DNA of 64,000 nucleotides from an uncultured Prochlorococcus sp. (GTDB lineage: Bacteria > Cyanobacteriota > Cyanobacteriia > PCC-6307 > Cyanobiaceae). Shown one piece after another: positions 8,807 to 18,126 of the stretch. The stretch spans positions 62,001-126,000 of the forward strand of contig CACASR010000001.1 of assembly GCA_902535175.1 (NCBI GenBank), given 5' to 3'. Position numbers and translations under genes: made by a program. The first letter of the stretch is position 1. The number at the start of each line of letters is the position of its first letter. The notes beneath the pieces were generated by a model, which worked only from the letters and a program-made list of their open reading frames with translations, had not been told where the DNA came from and did not search any database.

Positions 8807-9490
8807 ATGCATTTACCAATTTCAGACAAAATTGAATTAAATATTCTTCATCAAAATAGTCATCAAGCTGAGAAAAATAAAGTTAAGTTTAATAATTATA
8901 ATTTGCTTTGCTTGAACATAATGAGTAGTCCTGGTGCAGGAAAAACGAGATTACTTGAAATAACTCTAGAAGATCTTTCAAAAAAATTTCACAGTGCTGT
9001 TTTAGAGGGTGATATGACCACTAATCTTGATGCGGCAAGATTAGAAAAATTAAATATTCCAGTAGTACCAATTACAACTGGAAGAGCATGCCATCTCGAT
9101 GCAAATATGGTTAGTGGAGGTTTGAAATTACTAGAAAAAAAAATAAATCCTGATTTACTAGATATTTTGTTAGTGGAAAATGTTGGAAATTTAGTTTGTC
9201 CTGCAGAATTTGAGATTGGAGAACATTTTAAAGTTGCACTTTTAAGTATTACCGAAGGTGAGGATAAACCTTTAAAATATCCAATAATGTTTAGAGAAGC
9301 AGATTTAATTTTGATAACTAAAGTTGATTTGTTACCTTATTTGAATTTTGATATTAACGAATTAAAATCGAACATAACTTCAACTAACCCTAAGGCAGAT
9401 GTGATAGAAATTTCTTCGGTAACCAAGTCTGGATTCGATTTATGGCAAGATTGGATTAGTAAAAAGATTCTGAAATTTAAAAATAATTGA
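8807..9490 (+). CDS. HypB-like GTPase nickel chaperone
   Basis: SSPGAGKTRLLE, EGDMTTNLDAARL, TTGRACHLDANMV motifs. Confidence 0.9.
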   Translation: MHLPISDKIELNILHQNSHQAEKNKVKFNNYNLLCLNIMSSPGAGKTRLLEITLEDLSKKFHSAVLEGDMTTNLDAARLEKLNIPVVPITTGRACHLDANMVSGGLKLLEKKINPDLLDILLVENVGNLVCPAEFEIGEHFKVALLSITEGEDKPLKYPIMFREADLILITKVDLLPYLNFDINELKSNITSTNPKADVIEISSVTKSGFDLWQDWISKKILKFKNN

Positions 9491-9520
9491 TATTGATTAA
9501 GTAAAAGTAATCTCTTAAAA

Positions 9521-9534
9521 GTATCAGTCATTAC
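9521..9534 (+). promoter_or_regulatory. Candidate NtcA-binding site GTA-N8-TAC
   Basis: GTATCAGTCATTAC 57 bp before the transporter ORF. Confidence 0.45.
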
Positions 9535-9590
9535 AACTTTAGATTTGCTTTTTCTTAAGTATTGATAGTACGTAATATTTTTTTCCAAAA

Positions 9591-10589
9591 ATGTTTAAAA
9601 AATTGAGAGTTTTTGTTGCCTCTTTGCTGGCTCTAATATTAGCGATTTCATTAAGTACACTATCAAGTCCTGCAGCTCCAAAAGGTGAACCAATCACTTT
9701 GGGATACAGTAACTGGGCAGGATGGTGGCCCTGGGCGATAGCTGTTGATCAAAAAATGTTTGAAAAAAATGGAGTTAATGTTCAGATGAAATGGTTTGAT
9801 GGATATGTTCAATCCATGGAAACTTTTGCTGCTGGTAAAATTGATGGAAATTCGCAGACTCTTAATGATACTATTTCGTTCTTGCCAGGAGAGAATGGAG
9901 GGGAAGTAGTTGTTTTAGTTAATGATAATTCTGCGGGGAATGACCAAATAATTGCAGATAAATCAATTAAAAGTGTTGCTGATTTGAAAGGTAAAACAGT
10001 AGCAGTAGAAGAAGGTGTTGTGGATGATTTTTTACTTGTTTTAGCTCTGAATGATGTCGGATTAACTCGAGATGATGTCATTATTAAAGGTCTCCCAACT
10101 GATCAGGCTGCAACTGCATTCGCAGCAGGAAAAGTTGATGCAGTTGGTGCATTCCCTCCATTTACAGGAACTGCAATGAAGAGGCCTGGAGCAAGAGTTA
10201 TTGCTAGTTCAAAAGATTATCCCGGTGCAATCCCAGATTTATTAGCTGTAAGCGGAGATTTGATTTCTGAAAGACCAGATGATGTTCAAAAAATTGTTAA
10301 AACATGGTGGGATGTAAGAGAATTCATGGAAAAAAATCCAAGAAAATCTGAAAAGATTATGGCAAAGCGAGCTGGGATCCCAACACGCGAATACAAACAA
10401 TATAAGGGTGGCACTAGGTTCTTTTCTTTGGAAGAAAATTTAGAAGCTTTTAGTGATGGGTTCGGGATGAAACATATGCCTTATGCAGCGAAACAAATGG
10501 CAGACTTTATGGTAAAGGTAGGATTTATTCCTGAAAAACCAGATATGAGTAAATTATTTGACTCTTCGTTTGTTAAAAACATTAGTTAA
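9591..10589 (+). CDS. ABC transporter substrate-binding protein (nitrate/taurine/NMT1-like)
   Basis: Signal peptide, LGYSNWAGWWPWAIAVDQKMFEKNGV... typical of the family. Confidence 0.85.
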   Translation: MFKKLRVFVASLLALILAISLSTLSSPAAPKGEPITLGYSNWAGWWPWAIAVDQKMFEKNGVNVQMKWFDGYVQSMETFAAGKIDGNSQTLNDTISFLPGENGGEVVVLVNDNSAGNDQIIADKSIKSVADLKGKTVAVEEGVVDDFLLVLALNDVGLTRDDVIIKGLPTDQAATAFAAGKVDAVGAFPPFTGTAMKRPGARVIASSKDYPGAIPDLLAVSGDLISERPDDVQKIVKTWWDVREFMEKNPRKSEKIMAKRAGIPTREYKQYKGGTRFFSLEENLEAFSDGFGMKHMPYAAKQMADFMVKVGFIPEKPDMSKLFDSSFVKNIS

Positions 10590-10605
10590 TTAATACAAAA
10601 TTAAA

Positions 10606-11424
10606 ATGGTTAGTTCGAAATTAATCAAGGGGGATAAATATTTTTTATCCCTCTTTTCATTTGGTAGTGAACCGAAAAAATTAAATAAAATTTTTCTTCA
10701 AATAGCCTCACTTTTGCTTCCCCTTTTAATTTGGACATTAATTTGTCAATTAAAACTTGTGAGTGAAATGTTTTTACCATCGCCTTTAGCGGTCTTTTAT
10801 TCTCTTTTAGATATGGCTGAAAGTGGAATATTATTTGAAGATATTTTTGCTAGTACTGGCAGGGTATTTGCTGGTTTTATAATTGCGACAATTTTTTCAG
10901 TTCCTTTAGGAATTTTAATGGGTTCTTTCCCTTCTTTTTGTGCTTTATTTGAACCATTAATTGCAATGCTTAGATATATGCCTGCAGCTGCTTTTTCTCC
11001 TTTACTTATTATTTATTTAGGCATTGAAGAGGCTCCAAAAATCGCATTAATATTCCTTGGGACCGTTTACTTTAATGTTTTGATGGTTATGGATTCAGTG
11101 AAATTTGTACCCAAAGAACTCATTGAAACAACGCTTACTTTAGGAGGAAATTCAAAAGATTTATTGATCAGAGTAATAGCCAGATATTCATTGCCAAGTA
11201 TTATTGATACTTTAAGAATTAATATTGCTACTTCATGGAATTTAGTTATTGTTGCAGAGTTAATTGCAGCAGAAGTTGGTTTAGGTAAAAGGATTCAACT
11301 GGCTCAAAGATTTTTCCGTACAGATCAAATATTTGCAGAATTAATAGTTCTTGGATTAATTGGTTTTGCTTTGGATATGAGTTTTAGATTTCTACTAAGA
11401 AGTACTTGTAAATGGGCTGTTTAA
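10606..11424 (+). CDS. ABC transporter permease
   Basis: BPD transporter permease, SsuC/TauC-like, follows SBP. Confidence 0.9.
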   Translation: MVSSKLIKGDKYFLSLFSFGSEPKKLNKIFLQIASLLLPLLIWTLICQLKLVSEMFLPSPLAVFYSLLDMAESGILFEDIFASTGRVFAGFIIATIFSVPLGILMGSFPSFCALFEPLIAMLRYMPAAAFSPLLIIYLGIEEAPKIALIFLGTVYFNVLMVMDSVKFVPKELIETTLTLGGNSKDLLIRVIARYSLPSIIDTLRINIATSWNLVIVAELIAAEVGLGKRIQLAQRFFRTDQIFAELIVLGLIGFALDMSFRFLLRSTCKWAV

Positions 11425-12186
11425 ATGAAATTAGATGTTAATAATATTTCAAAATATTTTGGGGAAGGTTCAAATAGAAAAAAGGCTATCGAGGGGATAA
11501 ATTTTTCAATAAGCTCTGGCGAATTTAAAACTCTTGTTGGGAGCTCTGGATCAGGTAAAAGTACTATATTGAGGATTATTGCTGGGCTTGAAAGTCCATC
11601 TAGAGGGAACGTAAAAGTAGATGGGAAAATAGTCAGTGGACCAGGATTAGATAGAGGAATGGTTTTTCAGAAATATAGTCTTTTCCCTTGGCTCACTGCA
11701 TCTGAAAATATTGCATTTGGAATGAATTTAAATTCTTATAAACTGAAAGAAATAAAATTTAGAACATCTTATTTATTAGAAGTAGTAGGCCTTCAGGACT
11801 CTGGAAACAAGTATCCAAAAGAATTATCTGGAGGAATGCAACAAAGGATTGCAATAGCAAGAGCTCTAGCGACTAACCCCAAGATCCTACTTTTAGATGA
11901 ACCTTTTGGAGCCTTGGACTTGCAGATAAGAGAATCTATGCAGAAATTTCTCTATGAATTATGGAAAAAAACTTCATTAACAGTTTTACTCATAACACAT
12001 GATATCGAAGAAGCATTGGCTCTCTCTCAGCAAATATGTATTTTGGCACCTAATCCTGGAAGAATCATAAAAGAAGTTAGTGTAGATTTACAGAAAGGAG
12101 ATTTAGATAAATTGAAACTTGATTCTGATTTCTCAAAATTAAGATATGAGTTATCTGATTTTTTAAGGGGCCTCCAAAAAAATTAA
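11425..12186 (+). CDS. ABC transporter ATP-binding protein
   Basis: Walker A GSSGSGKST, signature LSGGMQQR, Walker B ILLLDEPFG. Confidence 0.95.
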   Translation: MKLDVNNISKYFGEGSNRKKAIEGINFSISSGEFKTLVGSSGSGKSTILRIIAGLESPSRGNVKVDGKIVSGPGLDRGMVFQKYSLFPWLTASENIAFGMNLNSYKLKEIKFRTSYLLEVVGLQDSGNKYPKELSGGMQQRIAIARALATNPKILLLDEPFGALDLQIRESMQKFLYELWKKTSLTVLLITHDIEEALALSQQICILAPNPGRIIKEVSVDLQKGDLDKLKLDSDFSKLRYELSDFLRGLQKN

Positions 12187-12189
12187 ATA

Positions 12190-13212
12190 ATGTCAACTAG
12201 TTTTTTGCCTACTTGGCTTTATAACGACAAAATAATTTTTGAACTTGAACTAGATAACTATTCAAAAAATTATTGGCACCCATTGATTTTTATAGGAGAA
12301 ATCAAACCTGGCGAAATATTGGAAAAAAAATTCTTTAATCAATCATTATTAATCTTGTGTTCGGAAAATAATTTAATAACTGTTTTTAAAAATAGATGTC
12401 CTCATCGTGGTTCAAAATTGTGTTTGCCAAAAACAAAATTAAATCCTTCTAAAAATATTTTTTGTCCCTACCATGGCTGGACTTTTGATAGTTTTGGCAA
12501 ACTTAAAACCTTGCCATTAAAGTACGATTTTGAGAAAAAAATAGAAACGGAGGATTATTTTTTAGAAAAAGTTAACTCTTTAATAAATGGACCTTTAATT
12601 TGGATTAATTTCAGTAATAAACCAATATCTATAGATGATCAAATTGAGCTTGTTGGAAGAAAATGTAATGATGATTGGGATATGAATTACAGCATTTTTT
12701 CTGAATTTTCTGATACCTTAAATTGTAATTGGAAAATTGCCCATGATAATACACTGGATGATTATCATGTAGCAATAGCTCATAAAGATACACTACATAA
12801 AGAACAAGGTCCAATTAAAAATTACAGGTATTTCTTCAGTGAATTTTGTAATGTACTTGTTACCCCTCTAAGGAGTAAAGGAAATCTATATACCTTTGGA
12901 TTACTCCCATGGACCCATCTAATAATCTGGCCTGGTAAAGGGATTGTTTTAATAAATTATCTTCCTAAAAATATTAATCAGTGTATTATTGAACTTAAAT
13001 TAGCTTCTGCTTCTTTAGGTGAAAATGATTTAGAAAATTGGAAAAAAAGTATATTGGAATTTCTTGGGGAAGATAAAGTTATTGTTGAATCAGTTCATAA
13101 GTCTTATCTGGAAAATTTTACACTTGGTCCGCCTAATAGACTTGAACAAAGGATTATACACTGGCAAAATATATATAAAGAGTTTCTAAATGCATCGGGT
13201 ATTACTTTCTAA
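12190..13212 (+). CDS. Rieske [2Fe-2S] non-heme oxygenase alpha subunit-like
   Basis: CPHRG...CPYHGW Rieske ligands; NWKIAHDNTLDDYHVAIAH mononuclear iron motif. Confidence 0.85.
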   Translation: MSTSFLPTWLYNDKIIFELELDNYSKNYWHPLIFIGEIKPGEILEKKFFNQSLLILCSENNLITVFKNRCPHRGSKLCLPKTKLNPSKNIFCPYHGWTFDSFGKLKTLPLKYDFEKKIETEDYFLEKVNSLINGPLIWINFSNKPISIDDQIELVGRKCNDDWDMNYSIFSEFSDTLNCNWKIAHDNTLDDYHVAIAHKDTLHKEQGPIKNYRYFFSEFCNVLVTPLRSKGNLYTFGLLPWTHLIIWPGKGIVLINYLPKNINQCIIELKLASASLGENDLENWKKSILEFLGEDKVIVESVHKSYLENFTLGPPNRLEQRIIHWQNIYKEFLNASGITF

Positions 13213-13325
13213 TATAATTCCTATTTATTGCACTGATATTATTAATTTAATTAAATTTTTAATTTGGTAGGTATTTAACTATATATTTAATAGGCTTTAT
13301 TGATAATGTAGTTAAGTAAAAAAAG

Positions 13326-13649
13326 TTGATTATGAAAAATTTTATTCTAATAATTGTCTCATTATCTTTCATATCTTCTTGCAGTAATGACAAAGATTTT
13401 TTTCTCACTGAGGAGAACGCTTTATTAAGTTGCGGAGGTAAATCTCGTATCATCGAAAATGATAAAGAAGAGATAATAAATACTGAAGTCAAGGATTTAA
13501 GAGATGGAATTGGTAAATACATTGAATTTACAGTTGTTGAGACTGATAAAAAAGGAGGCAAATATAGAATTATTAATTGTTTCCCAAGTGAAGAACCACA
13601 AGATTCAATAATTAAAACAGTGAAAACAAATTATAAATTAAGTAATTAA
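13326..13649 (+). CDS. Hypothetical lipoprotein
   Basis: Signal peptide with SFISSC lipobox-like sequence. Confidence 0.55.
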   Translation: MIMKNFILIIVSLSFISSCSNDKDFFLTEENALLSCGGKSRIIENDKEEIINTEVKDLRDGIGKYIEFTVVETDKKGGKYRIINCFPSEEPQDSIIKTVKTNYKLSN

Positions 13650-13677
13650 AAGTTATTTAAAAATAATTAGCTTACTT

Positions 13678-14541
13678 TTAATCTGAGATTTTTGATGATT
13701 TGATTATTTCCCATGCTTCTGATGCGGTGTCTGCATATTCGAAAAGATTTAGGTGGTCATCTTCAATTAATCCAAGATCAGCTAAATATTCAAAGTTAAT
13801 TATCTTATTCCAATACTCTCTACCAAAAAGTATGATTGGGATTTTAGTTTTCATTCCTGTTTGACAAAGTGTCAATAGTTCAAATAATTCATCTAGTGTT
13901 CCAAAACCTCCAGGGAAAAATACAGCAGCCACTGATCGCATGACAAAATGGATCTTTCTTAATGCAAAATAATTAAACTTAAAGCAAAGACCTGGAGTTA
14001 TGAAAGCATTTGGGATTTGTTCATTAGGGAGACTGATATTTAACCCTATAGATTTACAATTTGCTTCAAATGCACCTCTATTAGCAGCTTCCATAATTCC
14101 AGGCCCCCCTCCTGTCACAATCACGTGAGAATTACAGTTTTTATTTTGATTACTAATTGAAGCAAGTTTAGAAAACTCCCTTGCGGATTGATAGTAATGA
14201 CTTATTAGAAGCAAATTTTCTAATCTATTTAAATTTCGTTTTAAAAGTAGCGATTTAGGATTTTTTTTAATTAACTCTTTTATATTTTCAAGTCTCTTTT
14301 TTATATTTGATTCTTCTGTAATGCTTGCGCCACCAAAAATAATTATTGTGGAAAGAATTTTATTTTCTTCAAGGATTAAATCTGGTTTAGTAATTTCAAG
14401 AAGCATTCTGACTCCACGCATTTCATTTCGGCTAAGTAAACCAATATCTTTGTGAGCCAATTTATAAGTATCAGAATTAATAATTAAATTAAGGTTTTTT
14501 AAATTATTACTAGGGGATATATGTTTTTTCATTTCAAACAA
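13678..14541 (-). CDS. LOG family / TIGR00730 Rossmann-fold protein
   Basis: GGGPGIMEAANRGA and PGGFGTLDELFE motifs. Confidence 0.9.
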   Translation of the reverse strand: MFEMKKHISPSNNLKNLNLIINSDTYKLAHKDIGLLSRNEMRGVRMLLEITKPDLILEENKILSTIIIFGGASITEESNIKKRLENIKELIKKNPKSLLLKRNLNRLENLLLISHYYQSAREFSKLASISNQNKNCNSHVIVTGGGPGIMEAANRGAFEANCKSIGLNISLPNEQIPNAFITPGLCFKFNYFALRKIHFVMRSVAAVFFPGGFGTLDELFELLTLCQTGMKTKIPIILFGREYWNKIINFEYLADLGLIEDDHLNLFEYADTASEAWEIIKSSKISD

Positions 14542-15052
14542 GAGTTTTAACTTTTTTTTCTAGAGGATTAAAATAAACTCTTTTGATTTTGTTATTTTCG
14601 TAAATCCAATAAACAGGAGGACTTTTTCTTGCCTTAATTAAATTAATTTTGTCTAATTTTTGAGGGGTAAATTCTTTATAAGGATCAAAAAATTTATCTC
14701 TTTTGGGTTGGTTTAAAACAATACTACCTTCTTTCCCTGAGATAGATCTGTGATAAGTTCCTTTAGGAATTTCTAATGCTCCCATAGATCTATTTAAATA
14801 AATCACATGATGAGGTTCATCCCAGGAAGGATTTATTAAAACAAATGTCCTTTCTCCAGTGATAACTAGATTGTGGTCAATTTGATGCTTATGAACGTAA
14901 TATTGCTCATCTTTTAAATCATCTGGAGGAGATATAGCTTCCCCAGAATGGATCACAACATCAGAACCATTAGAACTATATATGCCTGCATCGAAGAATG
15001 TGACTTTTGGAGTCTCTCTAAAAATATTTATTGGAAAGAATCTTAATTCCAT
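14534..15052 (-). CDS. Hypothetical cupin-like protein
   Basis: 172-aa ORF overlapping the LOG gene; HKHQID and PKGTYHRS segments. Confidence 0.5.
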   Translation of the reverse strand: MELRFFPINIFRETPKVTFFDAGIYSSNGSDVVIHSGEAISPPDDLKDEQYYVHKHQIDHNLVITGERTFVLINPSWDEPHHVIYLNRSMGALEIPKGTYHRSISGKEGSIVLNQPKRDKFFDPYKEFTPQKLDKINLIKARKSPPVYWIYENNKIKRVYFNPLEKKVKTLV

Positions 15053-15130
15053 AGTGCTAACTCCCTTTAGAAAATTTATAAATACTAATAAAAATTTATT
15101 TACTTTTAAAAAACAGCTATTTTTTGATTT

Positions 15131-15277
15131 TTAATTGCAACAAACCAGGCAATCTACTTGATTTTGATAATCTATACATTCTTTATTTAAAATTTCTTCT
15201 AAAAAATCTACTTTTTTAACATAATCAAGATTTTTTAATTTTTTGTTTGGAACCGTTAATTGAGTTTGTAGTTTCAT
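15131..15277 (-). CDS. Tiny Cys-motif protein (48 aa), C-x8-C-LVC-C-N tail
   Basis: MKLQTQLTVPNKKLKNLDYVKKVDFLEEILNKECIDYQNQVDCLVCCN*. Confidence 0.5.
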   Translation of the reverse strand: MKLQTQLTVPNKKLKNLDYVKKVDFLEEILNKECIDYQNQVDCLVCCN

Positions 15278-15292
15278 TTTTTATTCTCCTAA

Positions 15293-15394
15293 TTAATACT
15301 GTTTTTTGAACCTATTCCAAGTTTGAGAAAACCTTAATCCCAGATAAGAAATTAAAATTGTCCAAAATAAAATTTCTATACCTAAATTAGTCAT
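15293..15394 (-). CDS. Small single-TM protein (33 aa)
   Basis: MTNLGIEILFWTILISYLGLRFSQTWNRFKKQY* preceded by strong SD (GAAAGGAGGCC). Confidence 0.55.
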   Translation of the reverse strand: MTNLGIEILFWTILISYLGLRFSQTWNRFKKQY

Positions 15395-15480
15395 TTGCTT
15401 GGCCTCCTTTCTATCTGATTATTCTTTAGTACGGGTATTATGTAAAAATCAAGCGTAAGAATACCTAAAAGTTAAAGTTT

Positions 15481-15633
15481 TTAATCACAAAAAATTTTGC
15501 AATGGTTGTTACTTGGATGTTCTGCACATTCATTATTCCAATAAGGTTCAATTTTTTTGAGCTTATTATCAAATGAAAGGTCTTTTTTATCCAAATTAAT
15601 TTCTTGGATAGAAAATGTGTCATTTAATGCCAT
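15481..15633 (-). CDS. Tiny CP12-C-terminus-like protein (50 aa)
   Basis: MALNDTFSIQEINLDKKDLSFDNKLKKIEPYWNNECAEHPSNNHCKIFCD*. Confidence 0.5.
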   Translation of the reverse strand: MALNDTFSIQEINLDKKDLSFDNKLKKIEPYWNNECAEHPSNNHCKIFCD

Positions 15634-16000
15634 AAGACTTACCCCTTGATCACAACTATGTTCTAATTCATTTGAATAGTAAATTTCAAGTTTTATGTGT
15701 GCGGTTAGAGGAACAAAATTTTACGGATTAAGGATCAAAAAAAAATCTCAAAATATGAATAATTACAAGGAAAATATCTTCAAAAAATTTATTCCAACTT
15801 TAAAAAAATTTGTATAAATTTTGCTAGAAATTTTATTTTATTAATACCTTCTTTGGTCAGCTAGTATCTATCATTCATCTAATATATCTGTATATACTCT
15901 AAAAATCACAGCCATCTTCTGAAGTGGAATTTCTAATTGATATTTTCTACAAAAATCAAAAAATTTATCTAAGAAATCTTTATTAAAGAAGATAAAAAAA

Positions 16001-16087
16001 TTAGCGTTTCATTTTAAAAGTAAAGTATGCAAACCCACCAAGCAATAAAATACTCACAACCCCATAAGTAATCGCTATGCCATACAT
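16001..16087 (-). CDS. Small single-TM protein (28 aa)
   Basis: MYGIAITYGVVSILLLGGFAYFTFKMKR*. Confidence 0.4.
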   Translation of the reverse strand: MYGIAITYGVVSILLLGGFAYFTFKMKR

Positions 16088-16092
16088 GTAAG

Positions 16093-16233
16093 TTATTTAT
16101 TTATAAAGACATAAGCAGAATATAAATAAACTAAGAAAACTCCTATAGCTATGGAACTTCCATAAATAAGAAAGTTCCAAAATCTATATAATTTAGGTTT
16201 TTTAAATTCTTTTTCTTCTTCTTTAGTAATCAT
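16093..16233 (-). CDS. Small membrane protein (46 aa)
   Basis: MITKEEEKEFKKPKLYRFWNFLIYGSSIAIGVFLVYLYSAYVFINK*. Confidence 0.45.
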   Translation of the reverse strand: MITKEEEKEFKKPKLYRFWNFLIYGSSIAIGVFLVYLYSAYVFINK

Positions 16234-16411
16234 TTATTTTCTTTTTCCTTTCTGGCAGCATTACCTTTTGCTCTTAATACCAAAGTTATTGTTAGGGCAG
16301 CGCTTAATATCACAGCATCAATTAATAGGTGTGGGGAAATATTCATCAACTGAAAAGAGAAATAAGAAAAGTCATTATCTTTTCATCAATAAATCTATTA
16401 AACATTAAAAA

Positions 16412-16429
16412 AGAGGGGTTTATCCCTCT
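16412..16429 (-). terminator. Rho-independent terminator (reverse strand)
   Basis: AGAGGG-ATAAAC-CCCTCT then TTTTTT on the minus strand. Confidence 0.6.
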
Positions 16430-16497
16430 AAGTTTAGACCGACTGTCAATCACAGTCTATTTTAGCTTTTTTGCTTCTCTAAAAAACAGTATTTTAT

Positions 16498-16653
16498 TTA
16501 ACCAGAGCAAGAGAAGGCACCTGCAAGAATATTTTTAAAAATTGGTGCTTGACCCAAGGCGTACAAAAAGAAAGTTGATGATGCGAGAGTGATAGCTATT
16601 TTAGAAGACCTGTTAACTTTTAAATTTGAGACTTTTGCAAATGCAGAGTTCAT
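16498..16653 (-). CDS. Small membrane protein (51 aa)
   Basis: MNSAFAKVSNLKVNRSSKIAITLASSTFFLYALGQAPIFKNILAGAFSCSG*. Confidence 0.5.
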   Translation of the reverse strand: MNSAFAKVSNLKVNRSSKIAITLASSTFFLYALGQAPIFKNILAGAFSCSG

Positions 16654-16729
16654 TTGTTTATTTATTTAATGAATTTATAATAGCTGCAAAAATTAAATAT
16701 TCAGCATCAATATTTACCAAAGAATAATT

Positions 16730-16933
16730 TTATTGCTCCTTTTTCTCAGCTTGCATTTTTACTAGCTCAAATTCTTTTTTAGAAACTATTCTGATTTTGT
16801 ATGCTGGATATCTCGTCTTCCACCATTTATTGATCGAAATAGCTACTCCTTCTAAATTTTGGCTACATATATTGACCCATAGAATTTTAGTTTCAACTTC
16901 TCTGTAGAATTCCCAACTTGTAGGTGAAGCCAT
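16730..16933 (-). CDS. Hypothetical protein
   Basis: 67-aa ORF, MASPTSWEFYREVETKILWVNICSQNLEGVAISINKWW... Confidence 0.55.
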   Translation of the reverse strand: MASPTSWEFYREVETKILWVNICSQNLEGVAISINKWWKTRYPAYKIRIVSKKEFELVKMQAEKKEQ

Positions 16934-17260
16934 TAAAAATCGAAAATGAAAAAAATCAATAAATTATGGGAAATGGCCCATAAGCTAAAACTTTTGTTTT
17001 TTTAATAAGAGGATTTAGTTGAAGATATAGATTTTTCATTAAGTGGGAATAAAAAACTTTAAACAAAAGATTTACATCACTTTCGCCTTCTAGCAAAGTA
17101 TTACTTTAATTTTATAACGAGTTTCAATTTAAAAAATATTTCCGCAAAGAAGGGGCCAAAAATTGACCCCTCTTGGTGAAACTCTTCCAAAGAAACACCA
17201 TTAAAATCTTACTCTGAAAGTTGCAAAGTTAAACAAATTAACAAAATCAAGATTAACAAT

Positions 17261-17470
17261 TTATGCGGCCTTTTTAAAAGGGTTCATATTCCTTAAAAAG
17301 TTATTACTTTTGTGGGCACTCATTTTTCTATATCTTTGATTTATATCCAGGATATACTTTCTAGCTTTCTTATCACTTTCAATTTTCTTTTTTCGAAGAC
17401 GTAAAGCTCTTAAATCTTCTATGGACATGAGCCCATCATCTTCATTGAAATTTAAATGATCAAATTTCAT
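17261..17470 (-). CDS. Hypothetical charged protein
   Basis: 69-aa ORF. Confidence 0.45.
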   Translation of the reverse strand: MKFDHLNFNEDDGLMSIEDLRALRLRKKKIESDKKARKYILDINQRYRKMSAHKSNNFLRNMNPFKKAA

Positions 17471-17727
17471 CAGTCTAAGAAATTAATTTTCTTCTTTAAG
17501 TGCAAGATTAACAACCTTTTCTTTATTTGCAATAGAGATAATTAACCAACTTAACTCAAATTAGTTTTTCAATTTTCAGAAAGCTTCGAATTTAAGTATA
17601 AAACTTTCTAAATTCAAAAAAAACTTTTGATTGAATTAGATGGAACTTCTGCAGATACAAATGATTCTCCATAATGAGATTCGGCTGATCTTATAAGTAA
17701 CCAGTAAAAGAAATTTACTAAAGCTTT

Positions 17728-17928
17728 CTCCACGAGGATTTAGTAACTAATTTAAATAAACTCATCATTTTTGTAATAGCAATATACAAAATAAGTTTAT
17801 TACGCAATCAAGATATTTACCTTATAAAACATAGTTGAATATTAATTAAGAAAAATTTTCACTCTCAGATTTTAGGCAGCGGACTAAATCCTCGTGGAGT
17901 ATTGGACTTTAGCCCGCTCTATTTTTTT
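17728..17928 (+). ncRNA. Candidate structured RNA / attenuator with antiterminator-like arm and terminal hairpin
   Basis: CTCCACGAGGATTTAGT (17728-17744) is the exact reverse complement of 17883-17899; the latter overlaps hairpin AGCGGaCTAAA...TTTAGcCCGCT (17878-17918) followed by T7. Confidence 0.45.
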
Positions 17929-18126
17929 AGCAAAAGAAAAATAGTACTGCAAGGTAACTAAATCACCAATTTTTATATTTGACTCTGAATAAGCTAATTG
18001 ATCAAGAGTATCTGAGAATATGTTGGTGTTGTTTATTGTATAAAATTGCTACGAAACTTTTGTTATATCAATGGCTTCAGTATTTTTGCTCATTGATATA
18101 TTCATTCTTAAATAATATTATTATTG

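Noticed and set aside
16329-16538. 69-aa plus-strand ORF
   Set aside because: Crosses a minus-strand terminator and the end of a better-supported minus micro-ORF
17145-17185. GGGGCCAAAAATTGACCCC hairpin
   Set aside because: Small stem without a clear T-tract or gene context; not enough to call a terminator
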